64,000 bases of DNA from Pedobacter sp. PAMC26386 (GCA_014302835.1 CP060294.1:992001-1056000); one strand, 5' to 3'. Shown: positions 16,978-26,691, counted from the first letter of the stretch. The notes: generated by a model not told the origin, from the sequence alone. Translations and numbers: made by a program.

Positions 16978-17502
16978 TCAAATTACAAATACAGAGGGCC
17001 ATAATTTCCACTCAAACATTTTGTTATTTTTACCTTTAAGGATAAATCCAAGAGCTTTTAACAACTTGGCAGAAGTCACATTTGAAATTTCGCAGCTAGC
17101 AGTTATTCCAGTAACTTCTGGTTGCTGAAGTGCCCAGTTAATTAAACCTTTGACTGCTTCTGTTGCATAACCTTTACGTCTGGCACTAGCAGTGATGCCA
17201 TAACCCACATCTATGGTACCGTTCACATCTGGTAAACCTTTGAATCCAGTATCCCCAATAATTGCATTTGTTTCCCTTTCAATAATCATCCAGGATTCAA
17301 ATCCAGAGGGAGTGTCAACCAGGTTAAGCTTGTCGATTATTCTGGGCAATGTATCCAGCATGTCGGCATCCGGCCAGCCATCACCTAACTGGATACCGAT
17401 AGCCGCTAAACTACTAAATTCATGATTTAGTGCTTCTTTGCAAATATCCGGGGTAAAAGGGATCAGGTACAGTCTTTCTGTATTTATCTTTTCGAGTTGC
17501 AT
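16978..17502 (-). CDS. GNAT-family N-acetyltransferase (RimJ/RimL-like)
   Basis: 174 residues. NTERLYLIPFTPD at the start is typical of the Acetyltransf_3 group. The acetyl-CoA loop is ITASARRKGYATEAVKGLINWA, then ITASCEISNVTSAKLLKALGFI. These enzymes acetylate protein N-termini or small amines. It has no functional partner nearby. Substrate unknown. Confidence 0.87.
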   Translation of the reverse strand: MQLEKINTERLYLIPFTPDICKEALNHEFSSLAAIGIQLGDGWPDADMLDTLPRIIDKLNLVDTPSGFESWMIIERETNAIIGDTGFKGLPDVNGTIDVGYGITASARRKGYATEAVKGLINWALQQPEVTGITASCEISNVTSAKLLKALGFILKGKNNKMFEWKLWPSVFVI

Positions 17503-17534
17503 TAATAGGAGTATATACCAGACAAAATAGGGAT

Positions 17535-19034
17535 TTATTTGGTAATACCATTAGTGCCGGTAAAGGTAATTACACCTGAAGCAGGTATCATAACTTCAAA
17601 GACACCATTTGATTTAGCCGTTGCAGGAATGCCATTCTGCCATCTGATATTGTTTCCGGTTGTTTGGTAAGAATTAATTGTACCCGCGGAAAAACCATCC
17701 AGGCGAAGTTTACAGACCACTGTCTGCTGGCCTGGATTAATCGCGATCAAACTGAATTTACCAGTTAGCGGATCTTTGTAGGCTGATATTTTTAGTGTTG
17801 AATTATTTTGTAGTTTGGCGTCAAAACGAACATAGCCAGGATGTACGGCTCTTGAAAACTGACCCATTACATCGTATGTTTTAGGGAATTCCAGGCTTCC
17901 GTCGCTATTGGTACCAATCAGTGATTCATTATTTTTAATAGCCAGCATACCCAGCCAATAAACGAAAGCATTGATATTACACTCTGCAAGGAATTGATGC
18001 ATGCTTGTTGCCAACTTTAGTCCACCAGTAATTGTACCATCATAGGTTCCGCCGTCGTCAGAAGTTTCCGTTAACCAGACCGGTTTATTACCTGTACTGA
18101 AAGACCATGATTTTGGGCTTTGATTTAAGCCACGTTTGCCAAAAATAAGATCTCCGATTTCTACATAGCCATGTCCGGCCAGAATATCAACATTACTCTT
18201 ATCCATTCCCGATAAAAAAGAGTTGGCAGTACCCCATGCTGCATTTTCGGACGAAATGATTTTTGTGGCGGTTAGTCCTGCATTGTTTAATGCAGGACGT
18301 AGATTGTTCGAAACAAATTCGCCGAGGTGTTTTGAATCCCAATAAGAAGCATCCCAGTTGGAAAATATATTCTCTGGTTCGTTGGTTGGTGAGATTGCGT
18401 AAAAATTAATGCCCTCATTTTGATAAGCTTTTGTGAATCCTGATAAATAACGAGCAAAATCAGTTGAACAGCACTTGAAGTTAAGTCCGTTAAAGTTTTT
18501 GCCACTCTCACTATCCGGATTAGTTTTCATGTAAAGTGGAGGCGTCCAGGCACTGGCAAACATAATCGGTAACTGATAACGTTCTTTTGCTTTTTTTAAG
18601 ATCCAAAGCTGGCCAATTTGTTCCTTTTGATCCTCTGTTAGTTTTTTGTATTCAGTACCATTTACATCCATGTCAATGTCTGAACCAACAGGCTTAATGG
18701 ATACTACACCACTTTGTTTATCAAAAGGATAGCTGCGAATTATTTTCCCACGTACCATGGTTAGCTGTAAACCTGTTTGTCCCCAGAGGCAATTCATAAT
18801 ACTATCTCTTTTAGGAGATTCGAAGAAAGGAGTAATACGTCCCCCAAAGGCGCCAAAACCTTCAATTTTCTGGTAGGTTTTGTTCCAGGTGAGTGTAATA
18901 TTAGCAGTGTCTTTATTGATTTCTACCGCGTCAGTTTTTAATGCATCAGACTTTTGCTGGAGCTGAACATTTTCTTTTTTACAAGATAAAGCCAGCAATG
19001 CGGGCAGCATCAGGATCAGAGTTGATTTTTTCAT
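17535..19034 (-). CDS. Glycoside hydrolase family 30 lipoprotein
   Basis: 499 residues from ATG 19034, chosen because it gives a lipoprotein signal ending LLALSC; the frame could also begin at a TTG at 19055. The (beta/alpha)8 barrel contains the GH30 catalytic pair: acid/base Glu219 in ISPTNEPEN and nucleophile Glu323 in PVWLTETSDDGG. The C-terminal part is the usual GH30 beta-sandwich. GH30 members include glucosylceramidases, beta-1,6-glucanases and glucuronoxylanases. ASAWTPPLYMK favours the glucosylceramidase/xylanase branches, but I cannot pick the substrate. The lipid anchor suggests action at the cell surface. Monocistronic. Confidence 0.9.
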   Translation of the reverse strand: MKKSTLILMLPALLALSCKKENVQLQQKSDALKTDAVEINKDTANITLTWNKTYQKIEGFGAFGGRITPFFESPKRDSIMNCLWGQTGLQLTMVRGKIIRSYPFDKQSGVVSIKPVGSDIDMDVNGTEYKKLTEDQKEQIGQLWILKKAKERYQLPIMFASAWTPPLYMKTNPDSESGKNFNGLNFKCCSTDFARYLSGFTKAYQNEGINFYAISPTNEPENIFSNWDASYWDSKHLGEFVSNNLRPALNNAGLTATKIISSENAAWGTANSFLSGMDKSNVDILAGHGYVEIGDLIFGKRGLNQSPKSWSFSTGNKPVWLTETSDDGGTYDGTITGGLKLATSMHQFLAECNINAFVYWLGMLAIKNNESLIGTNSDGSLEFPKTYDVMGQFSRAVHPGYVRFDAKLQNNSTLKISAYKDPLTGKFSLIAINPGQQTVVCKLRLDGFSAGTINSYQTTGNNIRWQNGIPATAKSNGVFEVMIPASGVITFTGTNGITK

Positions 19035-19193
19035 GGTTAAATAATTGTTTTTCAAGTATCAGCAGATCTTATTAATTGAACATTAAGATAATGGAAAGGA
19101 ATTAGATTTTGTCTGTTTGTTAGCTGGATATTTGATGTTTAACAGGAGTGAATTGCATTGTTAAGCTCTGAGAAATTGTGTAAGCTTGCAATC

Positions 19194-20672
19194 ATGGAAA
19201 TTCAAAGGAAACTCAGACCTGTGATGTTTGTTGGAACCTCATCTGATGTAGGTAAAAGTGTGATTACTGCCGGATTTTGTCGGATTTTTAAACAGGATGG
19301 CTATTCCCCTGCACCATTTAAAGCGCAGAATATGTCGCTCAATAGCTATGCAACACCTGAGGGCTTAGAAATCGGTCGTGCCCAGGCTGTACAAGCTGAG
19401 GCAGCTGGTGTGCCTTGTCACACAGATATGAATCCTGTATTGCTTAAACCAACAAATGACCAGAGTGCACAGGTAATTTTAAATGGAAAATCTATCGGTA
19501 ATCAGAGTGCAAAGGAATATTTTTTATCATCGGATCGTACGGAATTATTTGAGGAGGTTAAATGTGCCTATCAAAGATTAGCATCGCGTTATTCGCCCAT
19601 CGTAATGGAAGGAGCAGGGAGTATCTCTGAGTTAAATCTCAAAAAACGTGATATTACCAATATGAGGATGGCAATAGCGGCCGGAGCAGCAACTTATCTG
19701 ATTACGGATATTGATAGAGGTGGTATTTTTGCCAGTCTTTATGGAACAATGGCTTTATTAGAGCCTGAAGAAAAGGCTTGTATCAAAGGTATTATTATCA
19801 ATAAATTCCGTGGGGATGCGGATCTGTTTCAAGATGGAAAAAAGATAATAGAAGAGCTATGCGGAGTTCCTGTAATTGGTATTGTTCCTTATTTCAAAGA
19901 TATTTTTATCGAAGAAGAAGATGCGGTATCACTGAAGTTAAAGCGAAACCAACCCGTAAACGGTAAAGTAAACATCGCTGTAGTTTTGCTCAGTAGAATG
20001 TCCAATTTTACCGATTTTGATCGTTTAGATAAAGATAGCAGAGTCAACTTATATTATACACATCACAGGGAAGGTATTGCCAGTGCAGATATTGTTATTG
20101 TGCCAGGGAGTAAAAATACAATTGAAGATCTGGTTGAACTTCGGCAGAATGGTCTTGCAGAAGCAATTGTTCAGGCGTATAAAAATGGTAAAACCGTAAT
20201 AGGTATTTGTGGTGGTTATCAAATGATGGGTGAAATTATCAAAGACCCTCAGCAAATAGAATCTGCCGTCGGAGAAATTGCAGGATTGGGTATTTTACCA
20301 GTGGAAACGATATTACTGAATGAAAAAACGACTAGACAATGCCATTTTACGTACAGGGATTCTCTTGAAGAATGTATCGGGTATGAGATTCATATGGGGG
20401 AAACGCTGGTTCATGGAGTAGCACAGCCCGTTGCATTTTTAGAAGGAAATCATACAGATGGTTATTTTTTATCAGATAAATGCTGGGGTTCTTATTTGCA
20501 TGGTATTTTAGATAACCAGGTAGTCATCAATGATTTGGTATCTCCTTATACTGATTTAAAAGTAGAGGATGTAGATTATCTTGAATTCCGAAGTGAACAA
20601 TATGATAAATTAGCTGTATTGTTAAGAGAAAACCTGGATATTGACCAGGTATATCAGCATATAAAAGTTTAA
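19194..20672 (+). CDS. cobQ: Cobyric acid synthase
   Basis: 492 residues from ATG 19194; the frame extends upstream to a TTG at 19158, which is less likely. It amidates adenosylcobyrinic acid a,c-diamide at four positions with glutamine and ATP. The N-terminal dethiobiotin-synthetase-like ATPase has PVMFVGTSSDVGKSVITAGFCR, APFKAQNMSLNS and MEGAGSISELNL. The C-terminal class I glutamine amidotransferase (GATase1_3) has IVPGSKNTI, GICGGYQMMG with the nucleophile Cys, and SYLHGILDN. First gene of the cobQ-cobD-cbiB run; the next start is 6 nt away. No ring-building cobalamin genes are seen, so it may act on salvaged precursors. Confidence 0.95.
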   Translation: MEIQRKLRPVMFVGTSSDVGKSVITAGFCRIFKQDGYSPAPFKAQNMSLNSYATPEGLEIGRAQAVQAEAAGVPCHTDMNPVLLKPTNDQSAQVILNGKSIGNQSAKEYFLSSDRTELFEEVKCAYQRLASRYSPIVMEGAGSISELNLKKRDITNMRMAIAAGAATYLITDIDRGGIFASLYGTMALLEPEEKACIKGIIINKFRGDADLFQDGKKIIEELCGVPVIGIVPYFKDIFIEEEDAVSLKLKRNQPVNGKVNIAVVLLSRMSNFTDFDRLDKDSRVNLYYTHHREGIASADIVIVPGSKNTIEDLVELRQNGLAEAIVQAYKNGKTVIGICGGYQMMGEIIKDPQQIESAVGEIAGLGILPVETILLNEKTTRQCHFTYRDSLEECIGYEIHMGETLVHGVAQPVAFLEGNHTDGYFLSDKCWGSYLHGILDNQVVINDLVSPYTDLKVEDVDYLEFRSEQYDKLAVLLRENLDIDQVYQHIKV

Positions 20673-20678
20673 AAAAAA

Positions 20679-21692
20679 ATGTTTCAGGGACACGGAGACG
20701 ATGGTTATTTACATCGGCAGACATTAGCGGCCGACTTTAGTACAAATGTATGGCATGGGGGGACACCACAGGGTTTAAAAGAATATCTTTTTGCACAGTG
20801 GGAAACAGTACAGCGTTATCCGGAAGTGCTGGCAGAAAGTCTCACAGAGAAAATAGCATTTTCTTATGGTTTCAAAACTGAAAATATACTGGTCACAAAT
20901 GGAAGTACAGAAAGTATTTACCTGGTTGCACAGGCTTTTCAGTATCAAAAATCAACGATCACTATTCCGGCTTTTGCAGAGTATGAAGATGCTTGTAAAA
21001 TGTTTGGACATCAAATCAGTTTTCTGGACTGGGCAGAATTGAAAACTGGATTAAAACCCGGTACTGAACTCCTATTTATCTGTAACCCGAATAATCCAAC
21101 GGGAGCAGTAGTCACAGATCTGGAGAATTTGATCAGCAAAAATGCATCTGTTTTATTTGTTGTTGATGAGGCTTTTATTGAATTTACTTTGTCTGTAACT
21201 TCGGTAATTACCTTGATTGAGAAATACAATAACCTAATCGTTTTACGCTCAATGACTAAGGCATATGCAATTCCAGGTTTGAGATTAGGTTATATTGCCG
21301 CAAATACTACACTGATTGAAAGATTAAGAACTTATAAATTACCCTGGGCGGTAAATACAATGGCTATCGCAGCCGGACATTTTATTTTTGACCATTACAA
21401 AGCCATACAAATCCCTCTTGAACTGTTATTAGCGGATAAAGCTTCTTTGATAAAGAAGCTTGCAGATAGCCCGATAACTATATATCCCAGCCACACTCAT
21501 TTTTTTCTGGCAAAGACAAATCTTCATACAGCAGCTGCATTAAAACAGTTTTTACTAAAAGAATTTAATATATTGATCCGTAATGCAGAAAATTTTAGAG
21601 GACTTACGGAGAAACATATTCGGATAGCTACCTTAAGTAATCATAAAAATCAATTGCTGATCAATGCTTTAGCCAAATGGAAACATATATAA
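20679..21692 (+). CDS. cobD: L-threonine-O-3-phosphate decarboxylase / histidinol-phosphate-aminotransferase-like
   Basis: 337 residues, fold type I PLP enzyme. Features: FSTNVW, NGSTESIYLVAQAF, IPAFAEYEDACKMFG, FICNPNNPTGAVV, VVDEAFIEF and the PLP-Lys in RSMTKAYAIPGLRLGY. The family includes HisC; position between cobQ and cbiB indicates CobD, which makes (R)-1-amino-2-propanol phosphate for the nucleotide-loop arm. Six nt after cobQ; its 3' end overlaps cbiB by 16 nt, so translation is probably coupled. Confidence 0.92.
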   Translation: MFQGHGDDGYLHRQTLAADFSTNVWHGGTPQGLKEYLFAQWETVQRYPEVLAESLTEKIAFSYGFKTENILVTNGSTESIYLVAQAFQYQKSTITIPAFAEYEDACKMFGHQISFLDWAELKTGLKPGTELLFICNPNNPTGAVVTDLENLISKNASVLFVVDEAFIEFTLSVTSVITLIEKYNNLIVLRSMTKAYAIPGLRLGYIAANTTLIERLRTYKLPWAVNTMAIAAGHFIFDHYKAIQIPLELLLADKASLIKKLADSPITIYPSHTHFFLAKTNLHTAAALKQFLLKEFNILIRNAENFRGLTEKHIRIATLSNHKNQLLINALAKWKHI

Positions 21693-22612
21693 TCATCATT
21701 ATACCTTTGCTTGCGGGTTATCTGCTTGATCTGATATTCGGTGATCCTGAAGGTTTACCGCATCCAGTCAGGTTTTTTGGCAGTATGATCTCGTTTGCTG
21801 AAAAACACCTGAATAAAGGGAAATTCAGATTTTTTAAAGGGATGATGATGGCATTGGTTTTATGCTCAGGAACATTTTTGTTTTTTTACAGTGTGATACA
21901 TTTTATGCTCAGTCACAGCGTTCCGGTTTATTTTCTTTTTGCTACAGTCTTTGTTTATTATGCTTTGGCAAATAAAGGTCTGATTACTGAAGGAAAGCAG
22001 GTCTTTGATGCATTAAAGTATAGAGGACTGGAAGCAGGGAGAGTACGTTTATCCAGAATAGTAGGTCGGGATACCTCGAATCTTGACGCGCAACAGATTC
22101 GGGTGGCCGTATTCGAAACTATGTCAGAGAACTTGAGTGATGGTGTAATTGCACCTTTGTTTTTCTATTTCATAGCAGGTATACCGGGAATGCTTACTTA
22201 TAAAATGATCAATACCATGGACTCCATGGTTGGTTATCACAGCGACAGATATGAATATTTTGGTAAATTTGCAGCCCGACTGGATGATGTCGCAAATTTC
22301 ATCCCTGCACGAATTACCACTATTTTAATGTTGATGGTTACCTTTAGTATACGGGGTTGGCAATGTGTGATGAAATATGGTCATCAACATAAAAGCCCTA
22401 ATGCTGGTTATCCGGAGGCCGCGCTTGCCGGAATTTTGGATGTTCAGTTTGGGGGACCAAATATTTATCATGGAATCTTAGTTGATAAGCCTTTTATTGG
22501 TAGTAACAGCAGAGAAATTAAGCATGAAGAATTTAAGATGGTAAGCAGTATCAATCAGGGGGTATGTTTGATTATGGTATTGTCAATTGTCATTTATTTC
22601 TTTCAAGTTTAA
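21677..22612 (+). CDS. cbiB: Adenosylcobinamide-phosphate synthase
   Basis: 311 residues, integral membrane protein with about five hydrophobic segments. GYLLDLIFGDPEGLPHPVRFFG at the start, RIVGRDTSNLD, ENLSDGVIAPLFF and the late motif GYPEAALAGILDVQFGGPNIYHG are diagnostic of CbiB. It attaches aminopropanol phosphate to cobyric acid, and acts right after CobQ and CobD. Overlaps cobD by 16 nt; an 18-bp inverted repeat follows. Confidence 0.95.
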   Translation: METYIIIIIPLLAGYLLDLIFGDPEGLPHPVRFFGSMISFAEKHLNKGKFRFFKGMMMALVLCSGTFLFFYSVIHFMLSHSVPVYFLFATVFVYYALANKGLITEGKQVFDALKYRGLEAGRVRLSRIVGRDTSNLDAQQIRVAVFETMSENLSDGVIAPLFFYFIAGIPGMLTYKMINTMDSMVGYHSDRYEYFGKFAARLDDVANFIPARITTILMLMVTFSIRGWQCVMKYGHQHKSPNAGYPEAALAGILDVQFGGPNIYHGILVDKPFIGSNSREIKHEEFKMVSSINQGVCLIMVLSIVIYFFQV

Positions 22613-22652
22613 GAGCCGGTTTAAATTTATCATCTAAATTTAAACCGGCTCT
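22612..22652. terminator. Perfect 18-bp inverted repeat after cbiB
   Basis: AGAGCCGGTTTAAATTTA pairs exactly with its complement around a 5-nt loop, starting at the last base of the cbiB stop codon. No T-run follows on the plus strand, so it is not a canonical intrinsic terminator. It may protect the mRNA 3' end or terminate with a factor. Confidence 0.55.
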
Positions 22653-22687
22653 AACTATTCGTTCCCCCCTTTATACAAAAGCTCTCT

Positions 22688-23224
22688 ATGCGCAATACAT
22701 CTCTGAAATATGTCATTAGTGGAGGCCCAGGAGCCGGAAAATCAACATTAGTTGATGCGTTGCAGCTACAAGGATATTTCTGTTCAGAAGAAGTTTCCAG
22801 AAAAATGATTATTCAGGAAACAGCAAATGGGTCATTCTGTTTGCCCTGGATAGATATTTCTTGTTTTTCTAGCAAGGTTTTAGAAGAAATGATTGTTTCC
22901 TGGAAAAGTGCTCCGGCTGATGCTATCGCTTTTTTTGACCGGGGTATCCCTGATATCATAGCTTATTTGAAGGTGGCAGGAATAACGGTTCCTGAGAAAT
23001 ATTACATGGCTTTAGACCACTATCCATATCATAAACAGGTTTTCATTCTTCCTCCCTGGGAAAATATTTATGTTTATGATAGTGAACGCTGGCAAACCTT
23101 TGAAGAAGCAGTGCGCATTGATGAGGCGATCCGGGCAAGCTATATTACTTGTGGGTTCGAGCTGATTGATGTACCGAAAAACTCTATAGAGGAGCGCATT
23201 GCTTTTATCCTAGATTTTATCTAG
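22688..23224 (+). CDS. Small P-loop ATPase (AAA_28-type)
   Basis: 178 residues. Walker A GGPGAGKST at residues 12-20; later EEVSRKMI, a Walker-B-like AIAFFDRGIPDIIAYL, then KQVFILPPWENIYVYDSERWQTFEEAV, typical of AAA_28 nucleotide-kinase-like ATPases in Bacteroidota. Function unknown for the family. It lies between cbiB and the cobalamin riboswitch, separated from cbiB by a hairpin, so membership in B12 metabolism is uncertain. I would not call it a cobinamide kinase, because a normal cobU is present at 33089. Confidence 0.8.
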   Translation: MRNTSLKYVISGGPGAGKSTLVDALQLQGYFCSEEVSRKMIIQETANGSFCLPWIDISCFSSKVLEEMIVSWKSAPADAIAFFDRGIPDIIAYLKVAGITVPEKYYMALDHYPYHKQVFILPPWENIYVYDSERWQTFEEAVRIDEAIRASYITCGFELIDVPKNSIEERIAFILDFI

Positions 23225-23245
23225 GTTTGCAGACTTAAGGCTGCA

Positions 23246-23395
23246 TTTTATTTAAAAATGCTTTAAGGGAATCCCGGCGTAAATCCGGAACAGTCTCCGC
23301 TGCTGTAAACCTCGTTACCAGAACTACAGTATGACCACTTTCGCGAAGAAGGGAAGGTTGTAGTTTGAGGAAGTCAGAAGACCTGCCTTATGAAT
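23246..23395 (+). promoter_or_regulatory. Cobalamin riboswitch before btuF
   Basis: Diagnostic elements in order: AAGGGAATCCCGG-type P3 region near 23264, the conserved core AGTCTCCGCTGCTGTAA around 23290-23307, and the B12 box GAAGTCAGAAGACCTGCC at 23370-23387. It ends about 45 nt before the btuF start. Riboswitches of this class bind adenosyl- or methylcobalamin and switch off corrinoid uptake genes. Borders are approximate. Confidence 0.92.
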
Positions 23396-23431
23396 GGTTA
23401 TTAAATGCTTTCGGAAGAAAGGCTAAACTTT

Positions 23432-24601
23432 ATGATGAGAAAAATAAATTATCCTTCTCTCAGTGGAATATTCCCCTGTTTGATCGTTTCGCTGTTGCTG
23501 ATTACTTCATGCAAGCAGAATCAGTCTGTTCAAAAACATACTTCAGCGAAGACTGGCAGTGCAGAAATTAAATACGCCAGAGGCTTTAATATCGACTATT
23601 ATGATAATTATAAGTTAGTCAGTATTTATTCTGGCATGGGCCCTCATGCAGATACAGTTCAATATATTTTATTAAGCAAAGGAGCAAAAGCTCCTGAAGG
23701 CTATAAGAAAGCACAGCTGATACAGATTCCCGTAAAAAGTTTAGTAGCGATGTCTTCTATGCATATTGCATTAGCTGATTTTGCAGGAGCTGCAAATGCA
23801 ATAACCGGTCTCGGAAGTTTGCAATATGTAAGTTCATCAATAGTAAGAAAGAATATTGCTGTTGGGAAAGTGAAGGAAGTAGGAATAGACGGAACCATGA
23901 ACGAAGAAGTTCTGATCAGCATGAAACCAGATTTGGTGATGGTAATGGGAAATCCTGATGCGAAATTCAGCAAATATGAAACACTTACTGGTGCTGGTGT
24001 ACCTGTAATGCTCAACTCTGAGTGGCTGGAGACAACTCCCCTGGGGCGTGCGGAATGGGTTAAGCTGATGGCTGCATTGATGGATAAAGAAACAGTGGTC
24101 AATACTAAATTTGATGCTGTAGAGAAAGAATATCACCGTTTGGCGGAAATTGGAAAAAAGGCAGCCGTGAAACCCTCTCTAATCTGCGGTATGCCTTATA
24201 AAGGAACATGGTATGTACCAGATGGAGATAGCTACATGGTTCAGTTTCTTAAAGATGCAGGAACTACTTATCAATGGGCAAATATACATGGAAAGGGCAG
24301 CCTGCCACTTAATTTTGAAACTGTAGCACCAGTGGCACTTAAAGCAGATTTCTGGCTGAATGTAGGAACAGTAAATAGTAAAAATGATATCAAAGCCATA
24401 GATAATCGTTATGTCGATTTCAAGCCTTTCAAAGATGGACACATCTATAACTTTAATAAAAAAGTGAATGATATTGGGTCCAACGATTACTGGGAGTCGG
24501 GAGCCGTTAACCCGCAAGTCGTATTAGGCGATTTGATTAAGATCTTTCATCCTGAATTACTGCCAGATCATCAGCTCGTATATTACAAGCAATTGAACTA
24601 A
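23432..24601 (+). CDS. btuF: Corrinoid ABC transporter substrate-binding lipoprotein (BtuF-like)
   Basis: 389 residues from ATG 23432; an earlier in-frame ATG at 23405 lies next to the riboswitch and gives no better signal. The signal ends in LLITSCKQN with a lipobox Cys. The mature part is a type III periplasmic-binding fold (LVAMSSMHIALADFAGAANAITGLG; SMKPDLVMVMGNPDAKF; VMLNSEWLETTPLGRAEWVKLMAAL). It would capture corrinoid and pass it to the permease at 24614. Control by the cobalamin riboswitch just upstream is what separates it from iron-siderophore relatives. Confidence 0.9.
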   Translation: MMRKINYPSLSGIFPCLIVSLLLITSCKQNQSVQKHTSAKTGSAEIKYARGFNIDYYDNYKLVSIYSGMGPHADTVQYILLSKGAKAPEGYKKAQLIQIPVKSLVAMSSMHIALADFAGAANAITGLGSLQYVSSSIVRKNIAVGKVKEVGIDGTMNEEVLISMKPDLVMVMGNPDAKFSKYETLTGAGVPVMLNSEWLETTPLGRAEWVKLMAALMDKETVVNTKFDAVEKEYHRLAEIGKKAAVKPSLICGMPYKGTWYVPDGDSYMVQFLKDAGTTYQWANIHGKGSLPLNFETVAPVALKADFWLNVGTVNSKNDIKAIDNRYVDFKPFKDGHIYNFNKKVNDIGSNDYWESGAVNPQVVLGDLIKIFHPELLPDHQLVYYKQLN

Positions 24602-24613
24602 TCCTTAAAGAAA

Positions 24614-25642
24614 TTGAACAAAATAAAAGTTTCAGTATTGCTATCCATATTGGTGGTAGCTTTTCTGCTTGACGTAGCTTTAGGCTCTGTCCATATTCCT
24701 CTAAAGGATGTAATTAAGGTCCTGTTTACACCGGATTCTGGAAACGATACCTGGGTTTATATTATTGAAAAAATCAGGCTTCCCAAAGCATTGACGGCAA
24801 TTATTGTTGGATGCGGACTATCTGTTAGTGGTTTGCAAATGCAGACGCTTTTCAGAAACCCACTTGCTGGCCCCTCTGTTTTAGGTATTACGGCGGGTGC
24901 GAGTTTAGGTGTGGCCCTTGTTATGTTATCTGCCGGTAGTATCACCAGTTTATACACAATTAAAGAGCTTGGTATTTCGGGAAGCTGGTTAATTATTGTG
25001 GCTTCTTCTTTAGGCGCGGCTTTAATTATGATTCTTATTGTGTCTATTTCGTCTTCGTTGAAAGATAATGTGATTGTATTGATTGTGGGTGTAATGATTG
25101 GAAATATCACACTTTCTCTGATCAGTATCTGGCAGTATTTTAGTTCGCCGGAACTGATTAAGGATTATTTGCTCTGGACTTTCGGCTCTTTGGGCGGGGT
25201 GACAGGGTCACAGTTATTAATTCTGACAATTGTAGTTACTTTTGGGTTATTAATTTCATTCTTATCTTCTAAATTGTTGGATGCTTTGTTGCTGGGTGAT
25301 AATTATGCCCGCAGTATGGGGCTGACAGTAAAGCGTGCACGTATCCTGATTATTGGTAGTACAAGTATTCTAGCAGGTGGTATTACTGCATTTTGCGGCC
25401 CTATTGGTTTTATTGGTATAGCTGTGCCGCACCTGGCGAGAGCGTTATTCAATACTTCAAATCATCGTATTCTAATTCCGGCATGCTGCCTGATTGGAAC
25501 TGTATTGATGTTGATTTGTGATATTGTTGCGCAATTACCAGGAAGTCAGACTGTTTTGCCTATTAATGTAATTACCGCATTGGTTGGCTCACCGGTAGTG
25601 ATATGGATTATTGCAGGCCCTACCAAATTAAGAGGATTCTAA
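24614..25642 (+). CDS. btuC: FecCD-family ABC transporter permease (BtuC-like)
   Basis: 342 residues starting at TTG 24614. A stop codon at 24599-24601 in the same frame leaves no earlier choice, and the first membrane segment begins at once. About ten membrane segments. Family motifs include RLPKALTAIIVGCGLSVSGLQMQTLFRNPLAGPSVLGITAGASLG, GGITAFCGPIGFIGIAVPHLAR and NVITALVGSPVVIWII. 12 nt after btuF; its stop overlaps the ATG of btuD by one base. Confidence 0.92.
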   Translation: MNKIKVSVLLSILVVAFLLDVALGSVHIPLKDVIKVLFTPDSGNDTWVYIIEKIRLPKALTAIIVGCGLSVSGLQMQTLFRNPLAGPSVLGITAGASLGVALVMLSAGSITSLYTIKELGISGSWLIIVASSLGAALIMILIVSISSSLKDNVIVLIVGVMIGNITLSLISIWQYFSSPELIKDYLLWTFGSLGGVTGSQLLILTIVVTFGLLISFLSSKLLDALLLGDNYARSMGLTVKRARILIIGSTSILAGGITAFCGPIGFIGIAVPHLARALFNTSNHRILIPACCLIGTVLMLICDIVAQLPGSQTVLPINVITALVGSPVVIWIIAGPTKLRGF

Positions 25643-26649
25643 TGACTGCACAAAAAACTTTACTCCATATTTCAGGATTAACCATAGGTTACCAGGCAGG
25701 AAAAAACAAGACAAAAGCCGTTGCAGGACCTTTGAATCTAGAACTTCATGCCGGTCAGCTGATTTGTTTATTGGGGCCAAATGGTTGTGGTAAATCTACT
25801 TTGCTAAGAACGATATCCGGATTACAGCATCCGCTGAAAGGTGAAATCCTACTTGACGGTAAAGACCTTAAAAAATTGAAACCTGCACAGGTGGCCAGAA
25901 AAATAAGCTTGGTACTGACTGATAATATAAGATCTGGCAACCTGGATGTCTATTCACTGATTTCTCTGGGGCGTTATCCTTATTCGGGCTGGCTGGGAAT
26001 TTTAACTGAGGAGGATAAACATATTATTGACCAGGCGATAAAAGCTACAAATACAGCAGATTTTCTAGGGAGAAAAATGGATAGTCTGAGTGATGGGGAA
26101 TGTCAGAAGGTGATGCTTGCCAGGGCAATGGCGCAGGATACTCCATTAATTATATTAGATGAACCTACTGCTCATCTTGACTTACCGAGTCGTATTCAAT
26201 TGATGCGTTTATTACATCAGCTGGCAAAAGACACGAATAAGGCAATTTTGCTTTCTACCCATGAACTTGATCTAGCCTTGCAGGTCGCAGATCAGATCTG
26301 GCTAATGAGCAACGGGGGGCATTTGGATGCTGGGTTACCAGAAGAACTGGTTTTAAATGGATCATTCCAGCATGCTTTTGATAAAGATGGAATTGCATTT
26401 GATGCGGCTACCGGGACTTTTAACATTCATTATGCTGGAAAACGCAATATTCAGGTGATTGGAGAGGGGGTTGCCGCCTTCTGGACTAGAAGGGCGTTGA
26501 TCAGAAATGGATTTAGTATCTCCCAGGAACGAGAAAATATTCTTACCGTTTTGGTTTCGGGGGATGGGGCTGACTCCATTTGGAAAGTACAACAAAATGA
26601 TGAGCTGATTATTTATAATTCGTTGCGTGAGTTTCTCCGCAAGCTTTAA
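25642..26649 (+). CDS. btuD: Corrinoid ABC transporter ATPase (BtuD-like)
   Basis: 335 residues from ATG 25642, at a TAATG junction with the permease. Walker A LLGPNGCGKST, Q-loop region with LVLTDN, signature DSLSDGECQKVMLARAMAQD (LSDGE), Walker B LIILDEPTAHLD and the switch His in LSTHELDLA. It is about 80 residues longer than usual, with a C-terminal extension (RNIQVIGEGVAAFWTRRALIRNGFSI) often seen in Bacteroidota FecE/BtuD homologues. It powers corrinoid import with btuFC. Confidence 0.93.
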   Translation: MTAQKTLLHISGLTIGYQAGKNKTKAVAGPLNLELHAGQLICLLGPNGCGKSTLLRTISGLQHPLKGEILLDGKDLKKLKPAQVARKISLVLTDNIRSGNLDVYSLISLGRYPYSGWLGILTEEDKHIIDQAIKATNTADFLGRKMDSLSDGECQKVMLARAMAQDTPLIILDEPTAHLDLPSRIQLMRLLHQLAKDTNKAILLSTHELDLALQVADQIWLMSNGGHLDAGLPEELVLNGSFQHAFDKDGIAFDAATGTFNIHYAGKRNIQVIGEGVAAFWTRRALIRNGFSISQERENILTVLVSGDGADSIWKVQQNDELIIYNSLREFLRKL

Positions 26650-26691
26650 TCTTTTAAATCTTAATACAATGATACACCAACATTAAATAAT

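Noticed and set aside
16978..17502. GNAT gene as a bacterial ceramide synthase
   Set aside because: Its sequence is of RimJ/RimL type and it lies far from the sphingolipid cluster.
22688..23224. Cobinamide kinase identity for the small P-loop ATPase
   Set aside because: A standard CobU with GGVRSGKS and RHQ motifs is present at 33089, and this protein has AAA_28 features instead.
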